From Apostichopus japonicus (lineage: Eukaryota; Echinodermata; Holothuroidea; Aspidochirotida; Stichopodidae): a DNA stretch of 64,000 nt. The stretch lies in the NCBI RefSeq assembly GCF_037975245.1, contig NC_092571.1:4796001-4860000 (forward strand). The letters are read 5' to 3'. Every line of letters starts with the position of its first letter. The first letter of the stretch is position 1. This document shows, in pieces, positions 1 to 12,235 of this stretch. Under the pieces are notes generated by a model. That model did no database searches. It was not told the origin of the DNA and saw only the letters and a list, made by a program, of their open reading frames with translations. The translations under genes were made by a program, and so were the position numbers.

Positions 1-840
1 TACAATTTGCACCTTTAGGTGAAACTTCATGAGATAAATGCTTTTACAAAGAACACCCTATGTACATCTAATTGAGTCCCTACTTAGTACTTAAGGAAAT
101 CAACCCATGCTTTCATAATCATATCACGAACAGTTATATGTAACACAAAAGATTACACTCAACATTATAATATTACACACTTCAGTTAGTGATTTATTCA
201 AGCTTGCAGTTAATGAAAGTTTTACTACTCAGTTCTGTCATTGCAATCTGCTAATGTCAAGCATGTCACATAATTATGCCAAATACTCTATTGATTGATA
301 ATATATATATATCATAAATAATGATATATACTGTACTGTACACAAACCCAAATCATCATCTTTGGTTCATATGTTATATATGGTGAAGAACAACACCCAT
401 ATATATCTCTGTTTGTAGATATATCTTAGTTTAAGAGTCATGTATGGGAGCTATCATTTTGTAAACCTGTGATGTCATATTGCCACAAGGATATGACATT
501 GTTTACTTTCTCTTTGTTTTTTTGTCATATAATTTTCAAGGTAGAATGTTTAACAGTGGTGATGCTGAAACCAAAGCCATCGTTAGGCCATATTAAGAGG
601 TTCAATATTTTTACCTATCTCCATTACAGAAAATAATGTGTGTAATAAACAAAGAAATAATTGAAGCACAAGTGGCTTGATGATGTCATATTTAGACTTG
701 ATCAAGTCCTCAGCCTTGTGTGTGAAAAAACACTAAATCTGTGGTATTTACCATATAGATGTTTCTTAGCTGTTGGGGAAGTTATTCATGACATCTCTAT
801 CACATAAGTTAATGATGATGTTGGGGTGTGTGTCTCCTAT
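1..840. other. No gene seen
   Basis: AT-rich sequence without an open frame that resembles a protein, on either strand. Only a short TA run near 297-312 stands out. It may be intron 5' of the AFAP1-like exons or intergenic. Confidence 0.6.
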
Positions 841-969
841 ATTGATATTTACTGCTATGTAATATGATATAACACACTCCATTATTGATATTTACTGCTA
901 TGTAATATGATATAACACACTCCATTATTGATATTTACTGCTATGTAATATGATATAACACACTCCATT
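841..969. repeat. 43-bp tandem repeat, 3 copies
   Basis: Three near-identical 43-bp units, each starting ATTGATATTTACTGCTATG and containing ATATGATATAACACACTCC. Unit starts are at 841, 884 and 927. Confidence 0.95.
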
Positions 970-1046
970 ATGTCTATACCGTACAATTTTCTTCGTATTG
1001 ATATTATTGGCAGCCATCGTCATGATCAATCTTTCTACTAAATGAC

Positions 1047-2145
1047 ATCAAACACTCTACTTAAAGATATCAAACACTCTACTTAAAGATATCAAAAGAC
1101 TCTACTTGATGACATCAAACACTCTACTTAAAGATATCAAACACTCTACTTAAAGATATCAAACACTCTACTTGATGACATCAAACACTCTACTTAAAGA
1201 TATCAAACACTCTACTTGATGACATCAAACACACTACTTAAAGATATCAAACACTCTACTTAAAGATATCAAACACTCTACTTGATGACATCAAACACTC
1301 TACTTAAAGATATCAAACACTCTACTTGATGACATCAAACACTCTACTTAAAGATATCAAACACTCTACTTAAAGATATCAAACACTCTACTTAAAGATA
1401 TCAAAAGACTCTAGTTGATGACATCAAACACTCTACTTAAAGATATCAAACACTCTACTTAAAGATATCAAACACTCTACTTAAAGATATCAAACACTCT
1501 ACTTAAAGATATCAAAAGACTCTACTTAAAGATATCAAACACTCTACTTAAAGATATCAAACACTCTACTTAAAGATATCAAACACTCTACTTAAAGATA
1601 TCAAACACTCTACTTAAAGATATCAAACACTCTACTTAAAGATATCAAAAGACTCTAGTTGATGACATCAAACACTCTACTTAAAGATATCAAACACTCT
1701 ACTTAAAGATATCAAACACTCTACTTAAAGATATCAAACACTCTACTTAAAGATATCAAACACTCTACTTAAAGATATCAAACACTCTACTTAAAGATAT
1801 CAAAAGACTCTACTTAAAGATATCAAACACTCTACTTAAAGATATCAAACACTCTACTTAAAGATATCAAACACTCTACTTAAAGATATCAAACACTCTA
1901 CTTAAAGATATCAAACACTCTACTTAAAGATATCAAAAGACTCTTCTTGATGATATCAAACACTCTACTTAAAGATATCAAAGACTCTACTTAATGACAT
2001 CAAACACTCTACTTAAAGATATCAAAAGACTCTTCTTGATGATATCAAACACTCTACTTAAAGATATCAAAGACTCTACTTGATGACATCAAACACTCTA
2101 CTTAAAGATATCAAAAGACTCTACTTGATGATGTCAAACACTCTA
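1047..2145. repeat. 22-bp minisatellite, about 50 copies
   Basis: Units of 22 bp built from ACTCTACTTAAAGATATCAA. Two main variants differ at TTAAAGATATC versus TTGATGACATC; a third has AAAGACTC for AACACTC. Variants recur in blocks, for example four or more identical units then one AAAGACTC unit, so larger segments were duplicated. Degenerate copies continue to about 2450. Confidence 0.97.
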
Positions 2146-2870
2146 CTTAGTCAATAATCATATCACTCTACCTAGAGATATCATAGGCACTCTATTATAT
2201 GATGCCAATCACTCTTGTTCAGGACATCATTCTACGTATTACTCTACCTAATGATATAATGGGCACTCCACATATTATTCACATTTTATTTAATAACATT
2301 AATCGCTATTCATAATGATACAAAACTCTTGTCTAATGGTATCAAAGACTCTACCTAATGATATCAACTACTCTACCTAAGGATATCAAGGACTCTACTT
2401 AATGATATCAAACACTATACCCAATGATATCAAAGACAACCTAATGATTCAGCCACTTACGGCTACCATAATCCTCTAGTTCATATACATTACATTTTAA
2501 GACTTGCTCAATGGGTGGTCGAAAATTTGCATTTAATTTTGTTTTTGTATGTGGAAAGCGTGTGAGCAGTTCTTTTTGAGCACTATCTATTGATTGCAGA
2601 TTTGATACTTAAGTGTTCTCATTTAGAAAGTGCACTTTTCTTCCTCTTCTTACACTTTACACTGACAGGTCCTATCTATACTGTGTGCACATTGTTTATT
2701 TTCATATCTAATTACATTTAACAATTAGATACATGTGGACATCAGAATGGATATCTGGTACCAATTGATACTACAGTAGAGGAATGCCATTTATGTCCTA
2801 AAAGCTTGCAATGTTGAAACCTTCCCTGTCTTTCAAGTCATCAGTGTTTGGCAAGTTATTTTCCCTGAAG
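2146..2870. other. Degenerate 22-bp repeat fading into unique sequence
   Basis: From 2146 to about 2450, diverged ACTCTACCTAATGATATCA-like units appear. After that nothing recognisable is seen up to the MITE at 2871. Confidence 0.7.
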
Positions 2871-3353
2871 CAGGGGCGTATCCAGGATTTTCCACTAGGG
2901 GGGGCGTCAGGCATGAATGATCGCCGTCCTGGGGGATGGGTCTAAGGGGAGGGGTGGACAATTTTTGCTTTCGAAGAAGGGCTGAAATGCAAAATGGTGC
3001 CATATGTGATCCATTTTTTGACCTTAATAATAAGCAACATTTCCAGTAAATATGGACACAAAATGCACAATTTAGTATGGCTGGCATGTCACTTAGTGTT
3101 TATAGTGATAATACAAACACAATTACCATCTATGTTTCTATAACTATTATGCCGCCGAACTTCGCCAGAACCTTTTTTTGGCAAACAAAAAATAAAGCAT
3201 ACGGGAGGGGGGGGGGGGGGTTGAGCGATCACCGACATCTCACATAAAGGTCGTCATCAATTTTTTTTTTTTTTTTTGCTAAACTTTTTTTGTTTTGGTG
3301 ACGGCCAGTAGGGGGGGCGCGCGCCTGTTGCGCCCCCCCTGGATACGCCCCTG
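2871..3353. mobile_element. hAT-type MITE (483 bp)
   Basis: Non-autonomous element with terminal inverted repeats: left CAGGGGCGTATCCAGGATT, right ending GGATACGCCCCTG. CTGAAG flanks both sides (2865-2870 and 3354-3359), a 6-bp direct repeat rather than the 8 bp typical of hAT. The CAGGGGCG terminus is a hAT-superfamily style end. Inside are G-runs near 3200-3222 and a T-run near 3260. No transposase. Confidence 0.85.
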
Positions 3354-5084
3354 CTGAAGTGAGTTGTATCTACAAAATAATATCAAGAGCATGGACAGTA
3401 GATCTCCTCAATGAACAGTTAGCACACCATCACTGTACAGTAAGATGAATTGTAAAAGTTGCCCCGTTCAAAGTGTAAGCGTCAATATCTAGCATACAGT
3501 TGTCAAGACTTGGTTTGACAACTTAACATTCAAATGTTTGAATTGCAATGATGTATCTTAGAAGTATTCTCAAACAGTAGAATCGTGGTAATGTAACACA
3601 TAAAATATGGTATTTTATTTGTTTGCCCTATCTCTGCAAATGGGTCATAATTTTTTGGCAAAATGTACATCCTTATGATTTGTGTGATATTTTTAGTATC
3701 AAATATGGTTTCTTAGTAACAAAAATGCTTTTTTAGACATCATGATTAAATGCATGATTGGGCTTAACATAACATAAGTTGCTAAAGCCATTGTCACAGT
3801 TCTTCAGGTTGTTTAAAATGGTTTTCATATACTTAATATATTAATATGCAATTGCTTTTGTGTAGCTAGCACTTTAAGAGGAACCATTGACAGAAAGGCA
3901 AGTGTTCTATTTATATTCGGCTTTTGTTCTTTCTGCATAATTATCTACCACCATTTGCTATTTCCAGGGTACACTCTCTTTACATATACCAGGTCTTCCT
4001 TGCTTTTGAGAGGAATTCTGCTTTTGTGCCTATTTATGTTTACTACCTCTTCCTTGCCTTAACCTTGAAATCCTGATTAACATTTGAACATTTTGTCCTT
4101 TGCATTAAGCTGCTAAGTTATCTTACTGTGAATCTTCCATTCACAAGATCATACATCAGACAAAAGGGTCTCAAAAGTATGCTGACATGCAGGTCTAAAA
4201 TTCTCTATTAACTGAAAACTTTTGAGCAAAATGCAGACTGCAGAAAACCAAGAAATCAAGTTTTAATTGTTTACCCCATTCCTCTTTCCACTGCATGGGA
4301 CTCAAGCTGGTCCAGTGGAGATCAAAACACTATGTTCACATTTGTATTCACACCGGTCTAATCCAGATGAAATCAGTGTGTTCACATACTGTACTCAGTG
4401 TCAAGACATTGGTTACTGTTTGACCTTGTTTATTGTGCTTGATCTGTTGCTACTTCTGTTACCGTAAACACCTCCAGAATTACTCTGTCTTTGATCAAAG
4501 TATTGGGTTCACCAGTTTCTCAGTTAGTGGATTATTGTTCTTTTTGCTTGCACAACCTGATGTCAACAGAGAAACTTACTACCCCAAGAAAAAGCCTCTA
4601 CATGACTCAGATTAAACAGTGAAGTCCAAATATCAGGCTTGTTTGGACAATGTTTAATTCGTTTGAATTGGTGAATTTGTTGCTTTCATGAATTTACAAG
4701 TTATCATCCTGTGCCAACTATGCTCGTAAACAGTATACCTACAACAGTGACCAAACCTTCAACTACATTTCCCATGGCTGTACGTAACACAATAGAACCC
4801 TAGTTAACTACACATGCGATTTGAATATCCATTTTCGAAGCACAGTCTTGACAAGAAGATTTGGACCAGATAGGCTGGTGTCAGAAATATTCCTCCCCCT
4901 CCCCTTGTGAGTGGGTCAAGATATAATCAAAAAAATAAAGGAATGGAAAGTAGATTAGAACTGAAGAGGGAAATTAAATATGATGAACAACTTTTACAAT
5001 TGTTGTAAAATGACTAAACAAATGATACTTTTCACACATATCCACCCTAGATAGTTGTCTCATTATTGAATTCTGTAGGACACC
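3354..5084. other. No gene seen
   Basis: About 1.7 kb of AT-rich sequence. Reading frames at 4267-4615 (+) have no family resemblance and no supporting splice context. Nothing else recognised. Confidence 0.55.
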
Positions 5085-5099
5085 TTGAGTGGAATCATT

Positions 5100-5518
5100 G
5101 ATCCAAAGCCCCATGCTACCCCTACCATCATCATCCATCCTGTCACAGCCCCTACCGCCATCACCCATCCTCTCACAGCCCCTACCACCATCACCCATCC
5201 TCTCACAGCCCCTACCTCCATCATCCATCCTCTCACAGCCCCTACCATCGTCATCCATCCTCTCACAGCCCCTGCCATCGTCATCCATCCTCTCACAGCC
5301 CCTACCATCATCATCCATCCTGTCACAGCCCCTACCATCATCATCATCCATCCTGTCACAGTCCCTACCATCATCATCCATCCTGTCACAGCCCCTACCA
5401 TCATCATCCATCCTCTCACAGCCCCTACCATCATCATCCATCCTCTCACAGCCCCTACTATCATCATCCATCCTCTCACAACCCCTACCATCATCATCCA
5501 TCCTGTCACAGCCTCTAC

Positions 5519-5602
<84 letters not shown>

Positions 5603-5830
5603 TCCTGTCACAGCCTCTACCATCATCATCATCCATCCTGTCACAGCCCCTACCATCATCACCCATCCTCTCACAGCCCCTACCATCATCATCCATCCTC
5701 TCACAGCCCCTATCGTCATCATCATCCATCCTGTCACAGCCCCTACCATCATCATATCCATCCTCTGCCATCATCATCCACCCTCTCACAGCCCCTACCA
5801 TCACACCCACCCTCTCACACGCCCTCTGCA
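5100..5830. repeat. 30-bp minisatellite with ATC microsatellite
   Basis: Units of about 30 bp (27-36 with indels) reading CATCCTCTCACAGCCCCTAC plus two to four ATC triplets. At 5519-5600 one ATC tract expands to roughly 27 triplets. Because all lengths are multiples of three, frames stay open on both strands (Asp/Arg/Gly repeats on one, Ser/Pro/Leu on the other). No evidence that any is translated. Confidence 0.95.
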
Positions 5831-6242
5831 TCAGCAAATTGATCAGCAGTTAGTCCGAGTTAGGCTATTATAAACTCATCACTTTCTGGCTATGTTGGGA
5901 AGGGGGTGGGGTGAACTTCTTAAATTTCAAACTTGATTGCTGCTAATACCAAACTCTATTACTCTGTTTGGAAGGTTGCTATTTGATGACACTAGGCAGA
6001 CACACATGTGGGAGACGCTGAATGGCTAATTATTTAACACATCAAGACGTCGAAACGTAAAGTTGAAACTCATTTTGTAGGGTTTTTTTTACAATTTAGA
6101 AGACAATTCCAGATGGTGTTCAAAGCATATATTGAACATGTACCTATGCTTACTTCCAAATAAACATTAATACTTGCTGAGCATGGCTTTGGTTATATCT
6201 CTTACCCTGATAATGTTTTGTGCACATACCTTTAATAGGCAG
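5831..6242. other. No gene seen
   Basis: Unique AT-rich sequence leading to the 32-nt candidate exon at 6243. Confidence 0.5.
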
Positions 6243-6274
6243 CAAGATTTCATCGTCATCAGGACAGTTTGATG
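6243..6274 (+). CDS. AFAP1-like exon 1 of those found (32-nt microexon)
   Basis: A 32-nt candidate exon between an AG and a strong donor (GTATGT). Read with one leading base and one trailing base it encodes KISSSSGQFD plus the first base of an Asp codon. That base is completed by the AC that opens the next exon at 14894, giving a serine run followed by the acidic patch. AFAP1 has a similar Ser/Tyr/acidic stretch just before PH1, which supports it. It needs one upstream exon ending in phase 2, which I could not find in 1-6242. The short length makes chance possible. Confidence 0.55.
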
Positions 6275-7112
6275 GTATGTTGAACATTTTCTCAGCAGCT
6301 ACTTTGTACAATTTCATATTAATATTTGTTTTACATTCTGTGGTTCAGTAATGCATCTTTTGATATCCCTGTAACAGATGTCCATACAAATATATGTTGG
6401 TTCATTCTGACAGCATATATATTTAGCAATGCCATTTCATTTCCGGTCAGTCAGCCGCAAACTTATACTAAGTACTGTGGAAAAGTTATATACTGTAACA
6501 TTGCACTCCTCATTTAAACCCTCTAAATTGATGGTTCTTGTAACAAAGTTATGGTATTTGTATTATGTTGTGGATACTCTTATTGCAGCACAATTATAAC
6601 TATATCTTCCAAGTAGAAGTTGTTTTTATTCCCAGTGGCAGTATTCTAAGAAGATGTTGTTTGTAGCCATTTGTTCATCCTCCACATTGGATGATGTGTG
6701 TACCTACTGTTTAATCCTTAAAAGTGGAGATATTTGTTCCCACTATTAGTCCACTATAAAAAGGGACGGCATTTGCATTTAAGTAATGTTTGCTGCTCTG
6801 TCTTAAATCCTTTATTAAATCAGTGTTTGTGACTGCCTCTCCCTGAATAGACTTGTTTGCATTTTTCTATTTAACTCTCTAAATTGAAATTTTGTTTGAA
6901 CATGTAAGAGTTAGTAACCTGCATCATGCATTTTTAATATGCATGTCGCTGAGTCCTGTTTGCATGATGAATTATCTAATTTAACCTACTTTAACAAATA
7001 TAGACTTCAGCTTCCTTTGTCAGTTTTGTACTTCTATAGATACCATTGATAGGTGTGTTTTATAGTACTAAAGAGAAACAACTAATGATAGAATTACTTT
7101 ATAATATATATA
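6275..7112. other. Intron, nothing seen
   Basis: AT-rich intron sequence after the GTATGT donor; no open frame or repeat recognised before the MITE at 7113. Confidence 0.55.
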
Positions 7113-7898
7113 CATGGGCGTCAACAGGTGGGGGACGGGGGGACATGTCCCCCCACTTTCAAAAGTGGAGGGGATATCATATCATTTGTCCCCCCCACTT
7201 TTCAGAGCAGTTATTAAAAAAATCACATGCATATGCGCGATTTTCTATCACAATTGCTGAGCTGATTCAAGTAGAATCTAACTTAAGAATCATTATCAAT
7301 AAATTGCACTGGAAATTAGAACAGTGCTTGGCCCTTTATCCCCCTTCCTCCGATATTCACCCTCCCCGCTTCGTCCGAGACCTCTGATAAAAGTTTGTGC
7401 GATGTTTGAACGATGTTTTAGAGTGTTTTGTGGAAGCACCCCTTCTTGTCAGAAATGGAATTCCCCTTGCCCTACACTGTGAATCAGAGAAAACGACGCA
7501 TTTCAACTTGAAAACAAGTCGAAGACCCCACCAGGAAGGTAATATCATATATTTTAGGCCCTACAGACAGTATTCTGCCTGTATGCAGGGTATTATATAA
7601 TACCAAACTACCGAAAATATTTCGTTTGAGATGGACGCTGTGTAATTCGTTTCCCTTGGTGTCAGAACGGCATCTTTCTACCAGTACTTTCTGTCGGAAT
7701 TTAGTTTTGTGAGACAAAATTTCTCCTCACAGATCTGGTTCTGATGTAACTAAAAACGACTCAGGAAGGCCGTCTCCTGCGATCTAGGGGGTCTTATGTA
7801 CCCAAAATTTTCTGGTACGCTACGCGCCAACCAATGGTGGCGCTCCGCTTAGATAGTATAGTGTCCCCCCCACTTTCTGAAACCTGCTGACGCCCATG
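7113..7898. mobile_element. hAT-type non-autonomous element (786 bp)
   Basis: Ends are inverted repeats: left CATGGGCGTCAACAGGTGGG, right ...CCTGCTGACGCCCATG. The flanks are an 8-bp TATATATA on each side (7105-7112, 7899-7906), the hAT duplication size, though in a TA-rich setting. Near 7822-7856 it carries, in reverse, a block shared with the elements at 57137 and 62358 (GGCGCTCCGCTTAGATAGT). Small frames inside (7046-7717) show no transposase. Confidence 0.85.
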
Positions 7899-8880
7899 TA
7901 TATATAACATATTGAAAACAATTAGGTTTTTTATGTTTATTACCCTGTAAATGTTTAATGATCCCCACTTCCTTTTAGCTGAATGGTTAATTTTCAGTTA
8001 ATTGCATCATTTGTCAATCCAATAGAGAAACCAAAAGTATATCTCCTAGTTTGGTATTTTGTGCATGTTCACCTAACTTATTACATTTACTTGCACTTTG
8101 TAAAGGTTGCAGTACAGCCAAGACTTAATATTTTATATTTAACGTGACCGCAATGTGTGTATTCTTGTTAGGCCCTTTGCTCAAAATAAAGCAAATAAAC
8201 AAACTCTTTGCTATGTGTACTGTAGCTATAGGACCCAGGAGAAAGTTTGTATTAAATTAAACATCAGTGCAAGGTTTATCCCAGATAATATTTAGTCCAA
8301 AACAAGATTGATAGCACAGAAAATACACTCAGGAGATTTGGAAGTTATTTGCAGTGTCTTGCATTTTGAAACGGAAAAAAACATTCTGTGCCCTTTCAAA
8401 ATGTTCCTTTTAAATTCTGTTACCAATACACTACAACAGTGTCTGCTATCTCAGATGTCATCTCTATGGAAGCAGTTAGTCCAATTTTACCATTTAAATA
8501 GCTTTATTTTCCAGTTTGTTTATCCATTTTCATTACACATAGGCAGAATGTGATGATATTGACCAGTGAAGTATGTGTTTGATTTCTATTTTCATTCCGG
8601 AAAGTAGATCTTGGTTCTGTGAATGTACTCATTACAAGCATACAAAAGAAGGGGATAAGTTTGCTTCTGCAAATAACATGCTAGAAGAAAGTGGCTGAGA
8701 GATATGACTGAGCTTGAACTAGCACTTGCTTGGCTCAAGTGAAATCTGAATCCTAAGATTTTGTCGTAATGTATTCATGTGTAACAGCAGCAGCATTATA
8801 CACTAATCTGCCATACTAAAACACCTCCTGCTTATTTCCTATGTAGTTTAAAGTTGCCATATATGTGGACAGGTGTTAGA
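7899..8880. other. Intron, nothing seen
   Basis: AT-rich intron sequence with no recognised gene or repeat. Confidence 0.5.
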
Positions 8881-8899
8881 TATTTGCAGTCATGCCTCT

Positions 8900-9480
8900 G
8901 TGTGCGTGTGTATGTGACGCCTTAGCTTGTAAACACAATATCTCAAGATGGGTAACCTCTTCAATTCTCATATTTGGCATGTTGCTTCCCCATGACTAGT
9001 ACAAGAACCCTGTTGTTTTGGGTGGATGTCGAAGGTCATTTGGGGTCATCAAAGTTCACACTCTCTAAAGCCTTATAATCACAAACCTTGTAAACATGAT
9101 AAACCAAGATAGGTTAATCACATAGCTTATATATGGCATGTGTCTTTCTAATATTAAGTATAAGAACTCTTGTATTTTGGTGGAGGTCAAAGGTCATTTG
9201 GGGTCAGCAGAGGTCCAAACATCAATTTGTCAAGATATCAAAAGTAAATTATCTTGAGAACTTAACCTTCATAGAGAGATTATATATGCATGGTAGATTA
9301 CCCAAATGATTAGTAAAATTACTGAACAATTTGGTGGAAGCTCATTTAAGGTTTGCAGTAATTTCTAAAGGTCAGTTCTCAATGAAGATGTGAAACGTAT
9401 GCTGATATGACTTCCCCATATGTAGTAGAACCTCCTTGCTGTTTTAGGTGGAGGTCAAAGGTTGACTTAGGTACATGCAG
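8900..9480. repeat. Dispersed GGTCAAAGGTCA repeat, about 4 units
   Basis: Degenerate units of roughly 140-160 bp, each with GTAAACA..ATATCTCAAGA, a TTGGCATGTT-like piece, AGTACAAGAA and GTGGAGGTCAAAGGTCATTT. The perfect AGGTCAAAGGTCA is at 9184-9196. The same family recurs at 19960-20620, 51180-51320, 58740-59400 and, reversed, 61020-61270. Confidence 0.8.
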
Positions 9481-12146
9481 TATGAAATTCAGCCTGGGTT
9501 ATTAGCTTGCAAACTACTCTTGTGCTGCATATGTAACCTACTTGAAGGCAAGTAACCGCTGGGAGGGGTTTCCCTCTGGTTTCACTCCTTGGCAGTTTCT
9601 TCTCCAGCAGAGAGTTTAACTTTGTTTCTAAAGTTTAGGTAGTATTGGTCTGACAAAACTGAGGTAATAACTAAAAACTATATCATTTCAACTTGACCCT
9701 TGGCAGACATGTGCCACAATTATACTGAATGTGACTCTACATGTGACTCTAATACTAGCAGACATGGTAATTAAACATCCTTGTCAGATGTGTGTTGTCA
9801 GATGTGTGGCAGATATTGCTATTTTCATGCTGGTTTTAATGTTTGTATATTGTAAGTAACCACTGTGAGCTACATAAAGTCAGGTTATCTGTTTGGTTCA
9901 GATTTTACCATAAGCTGTGTGTCCTACTTTTAAAGCCTCTGTTGAGCAATGGGCAGTTTGCCCTCTGGTTATACAAGTACATAAGTTCTGTGTCAAAAGA
10001 AGTCTTCATGTTTCTTACATATTCACTTGCACTTTGATGAAGTAACTGTAAAGCTCTTTTTCCTTAAACTGTCTGTAGACTTCATTAAAGAATTATACTA
10101 AAGCAGATCATTAGAAGAGTGATACTTTATTATTATGTTATTCATTGTTTCTAGGCTAGTATGATAATACTGTATATGATAAAACATACTCACCACGCTG
10201 TGAGTTAACATACAAATATTTGTGTACTGCAATTAGCAACCCAGGCATTGGATGTTAATTAGGTGCAAATTAAGTAAAACATTCTTGATGTCCTAAAATT
10301 CGCTTCCACGTTGCCTATCTGCAAATGTTTGGATAATAATCAAGGAAGTTGGTTGGTGAAGAAGAGAGGAAACAAGGGGTCAAGAGGGGTCATTTGTATT
10401 TTATGGTAGTAAAGGATGACTTGTTAATGTCTGTCTTTCTAGTACATACCACATAGCATGTGTGAAGGTTAATACAAGTGAATGTAAGTGCACTTCAGTT
10501 ATATATAATAGTATCATGAACAACCTGTTTACCCAATTAAGGTACCATGCATATTCAAGTAGGCAGAAATATGTTAAACAGGACACAGAGCAAACAACCA
10601 TTTTCAAGAGAGAGTTTTAATGCAGTCACTTAATCAGGAAATGACAGCTTTAATTAACTTAAATTGATTGAGAAGCTTTATAATTTCTGAGTACTTGATT
10701 ATCTAATTGCAATAATTTTTGTATCGTTTATACTATGTAGATATAATACATCTATGAGTGGCGTTGTCAAGGAAATAGCTCTTCAGATTAATTTTATCAA
10801 AAGTTCCTTAATAGTAATTCAGTTATAAAATGTTTATATTTCTTTTTGTAATACAGTGAAATTTGTGTATGTGTGGAAAGTACATATTATAATAAAGAGT
10901 TTCAATTTTTTTATGATCACAAATTTGATGTGTGGGTTTCCTTTAATGAACATAGTTTTGAAACTTATTGTTTTCAATGGTCAGACATTTGTGTTACATC
11001 TTGTTCTTATGACACCGATAGGTTGTAAGTGGAAGTAGAGCTTCATAGGTCAGCTATTGGTCAGAGAGATGTACAGAGAGATATCGTTGATAAACTCATC
11101 ATCCAAGAAGGAAATGTTGACAGAGTTCATAATAAAAGCAGTTTTATTGGATTTGCTTGTACATCTGTTATTGACCAACTAGGCTATATCCAAACAAATC
11201 AGTCACAATCGATAAATGTCTGTGGATTTTTTTCACCAGGGGAACAACGATTGGGGAGTAAATTTAGGGAGAGCTTGCAACTTCTAACATTTGTTCCACA
11301 CACTGTAATATCCTATTACTTATATACAAAAATAAATTTGGAACTGGGCTGTGTCACTTTATTCAAAGGGAAATGAAAATAAACAGGACAAAGCTGCATT
11401 GTTATGAAGTTTTAGCATCTAATTATATCGACAATAACCAAAGTCAATGCTTGAAGCTGTGTGAAGCTCAATCATAATACCGTACTGTACATCCAGTATG
11501 GCAGAATTTATGTTAAGTTGAAACATGATGTAAACTCCTTTTACATCAAATCATGAAAATCATTTTCATTGAAATCTATTTCTTGTAAAAGAACATTTTT
11601 TCACTCCCATGAGGTTTCTTTACCATGACTGGCTGTATTAAGGTTTTAAGTACTTAACATCCTCAACTGTGCAAGAATTTCATTTTGGTTGACAGCCATT
11701 TAGAATGCAGGTTATGACTTATAAATAAAGACATCAGCTGTCTTTCAGAACTGGGACAAAAATACATCGATCCACTTCAGATATGGTTTTAAATTTTCCT
11801 TATATGGCAAGTAATAAATGGAAGGGTCGTATTTTTGTTATTCGTTCCATTATGCATCATGAGTACATGTACAGTAAGTAGAGCATACACACGCATGGTA
11901 TAATTTTGTGGGGTACTCACTATACCCACTTCATTAATGTTCTTAATGCACGTACACAAAGCTTGGATCACAACAGCTGCCTGGGCTTCTTTTCTTGAAC
12001 ACTATCAACGTATAACTTGATGGAATGTAGCATTTTGGATCTACAAAATTACTTCACATTTATGTCATAAACCTTTTTATTTACCACTCTACTTCATTTG
12101 TGAGGGTTGCTTATTGCATAACCTACCATCTGTAGGGAGTAACATG
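9481..12146. other. Intron, no gene recognised
   Basis: No exon fits the AFAP1 phase chain here. A 115-codon frame at 11029-11376 (+) has no family resemblance and no clear splice context. It is recorded as unassigned. Confidence 0.5.
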
Positions 12147-12235
12147 TGTAACCTCAAGACAGTAGTGAAAGTGATAATTACTTATGGTGATAGCCTCTCC
12201 TAGTTCAGTGAAAGTGATAAGTACTTATGGTGATA
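12147..12235. repeat. 43-bp tandem repeat, left part
   Basis: About two copies of a 43-bp unit (GATAGCCTCTCCTAGTTCAG then GAAAGTGATAATTACTTATG). The array is cut by the element at 12236 and resumes at 14583. Confidence 0.9.

Noticed and set aside
4974-5837. Asp/Arg-rich and Ser/Pro-rich repeat proteins on both strands
   Set aside because: The 30-bp repeat and ATC tract leave several frames open on both strands, so openness carries no coding information.
11029-11376. 115-codon frame
   Set aside because: No resemblance to a known family, no convincing splice sites and no place in the AFAP1 phase chain; lengths like this arise by chance in 64 kb.
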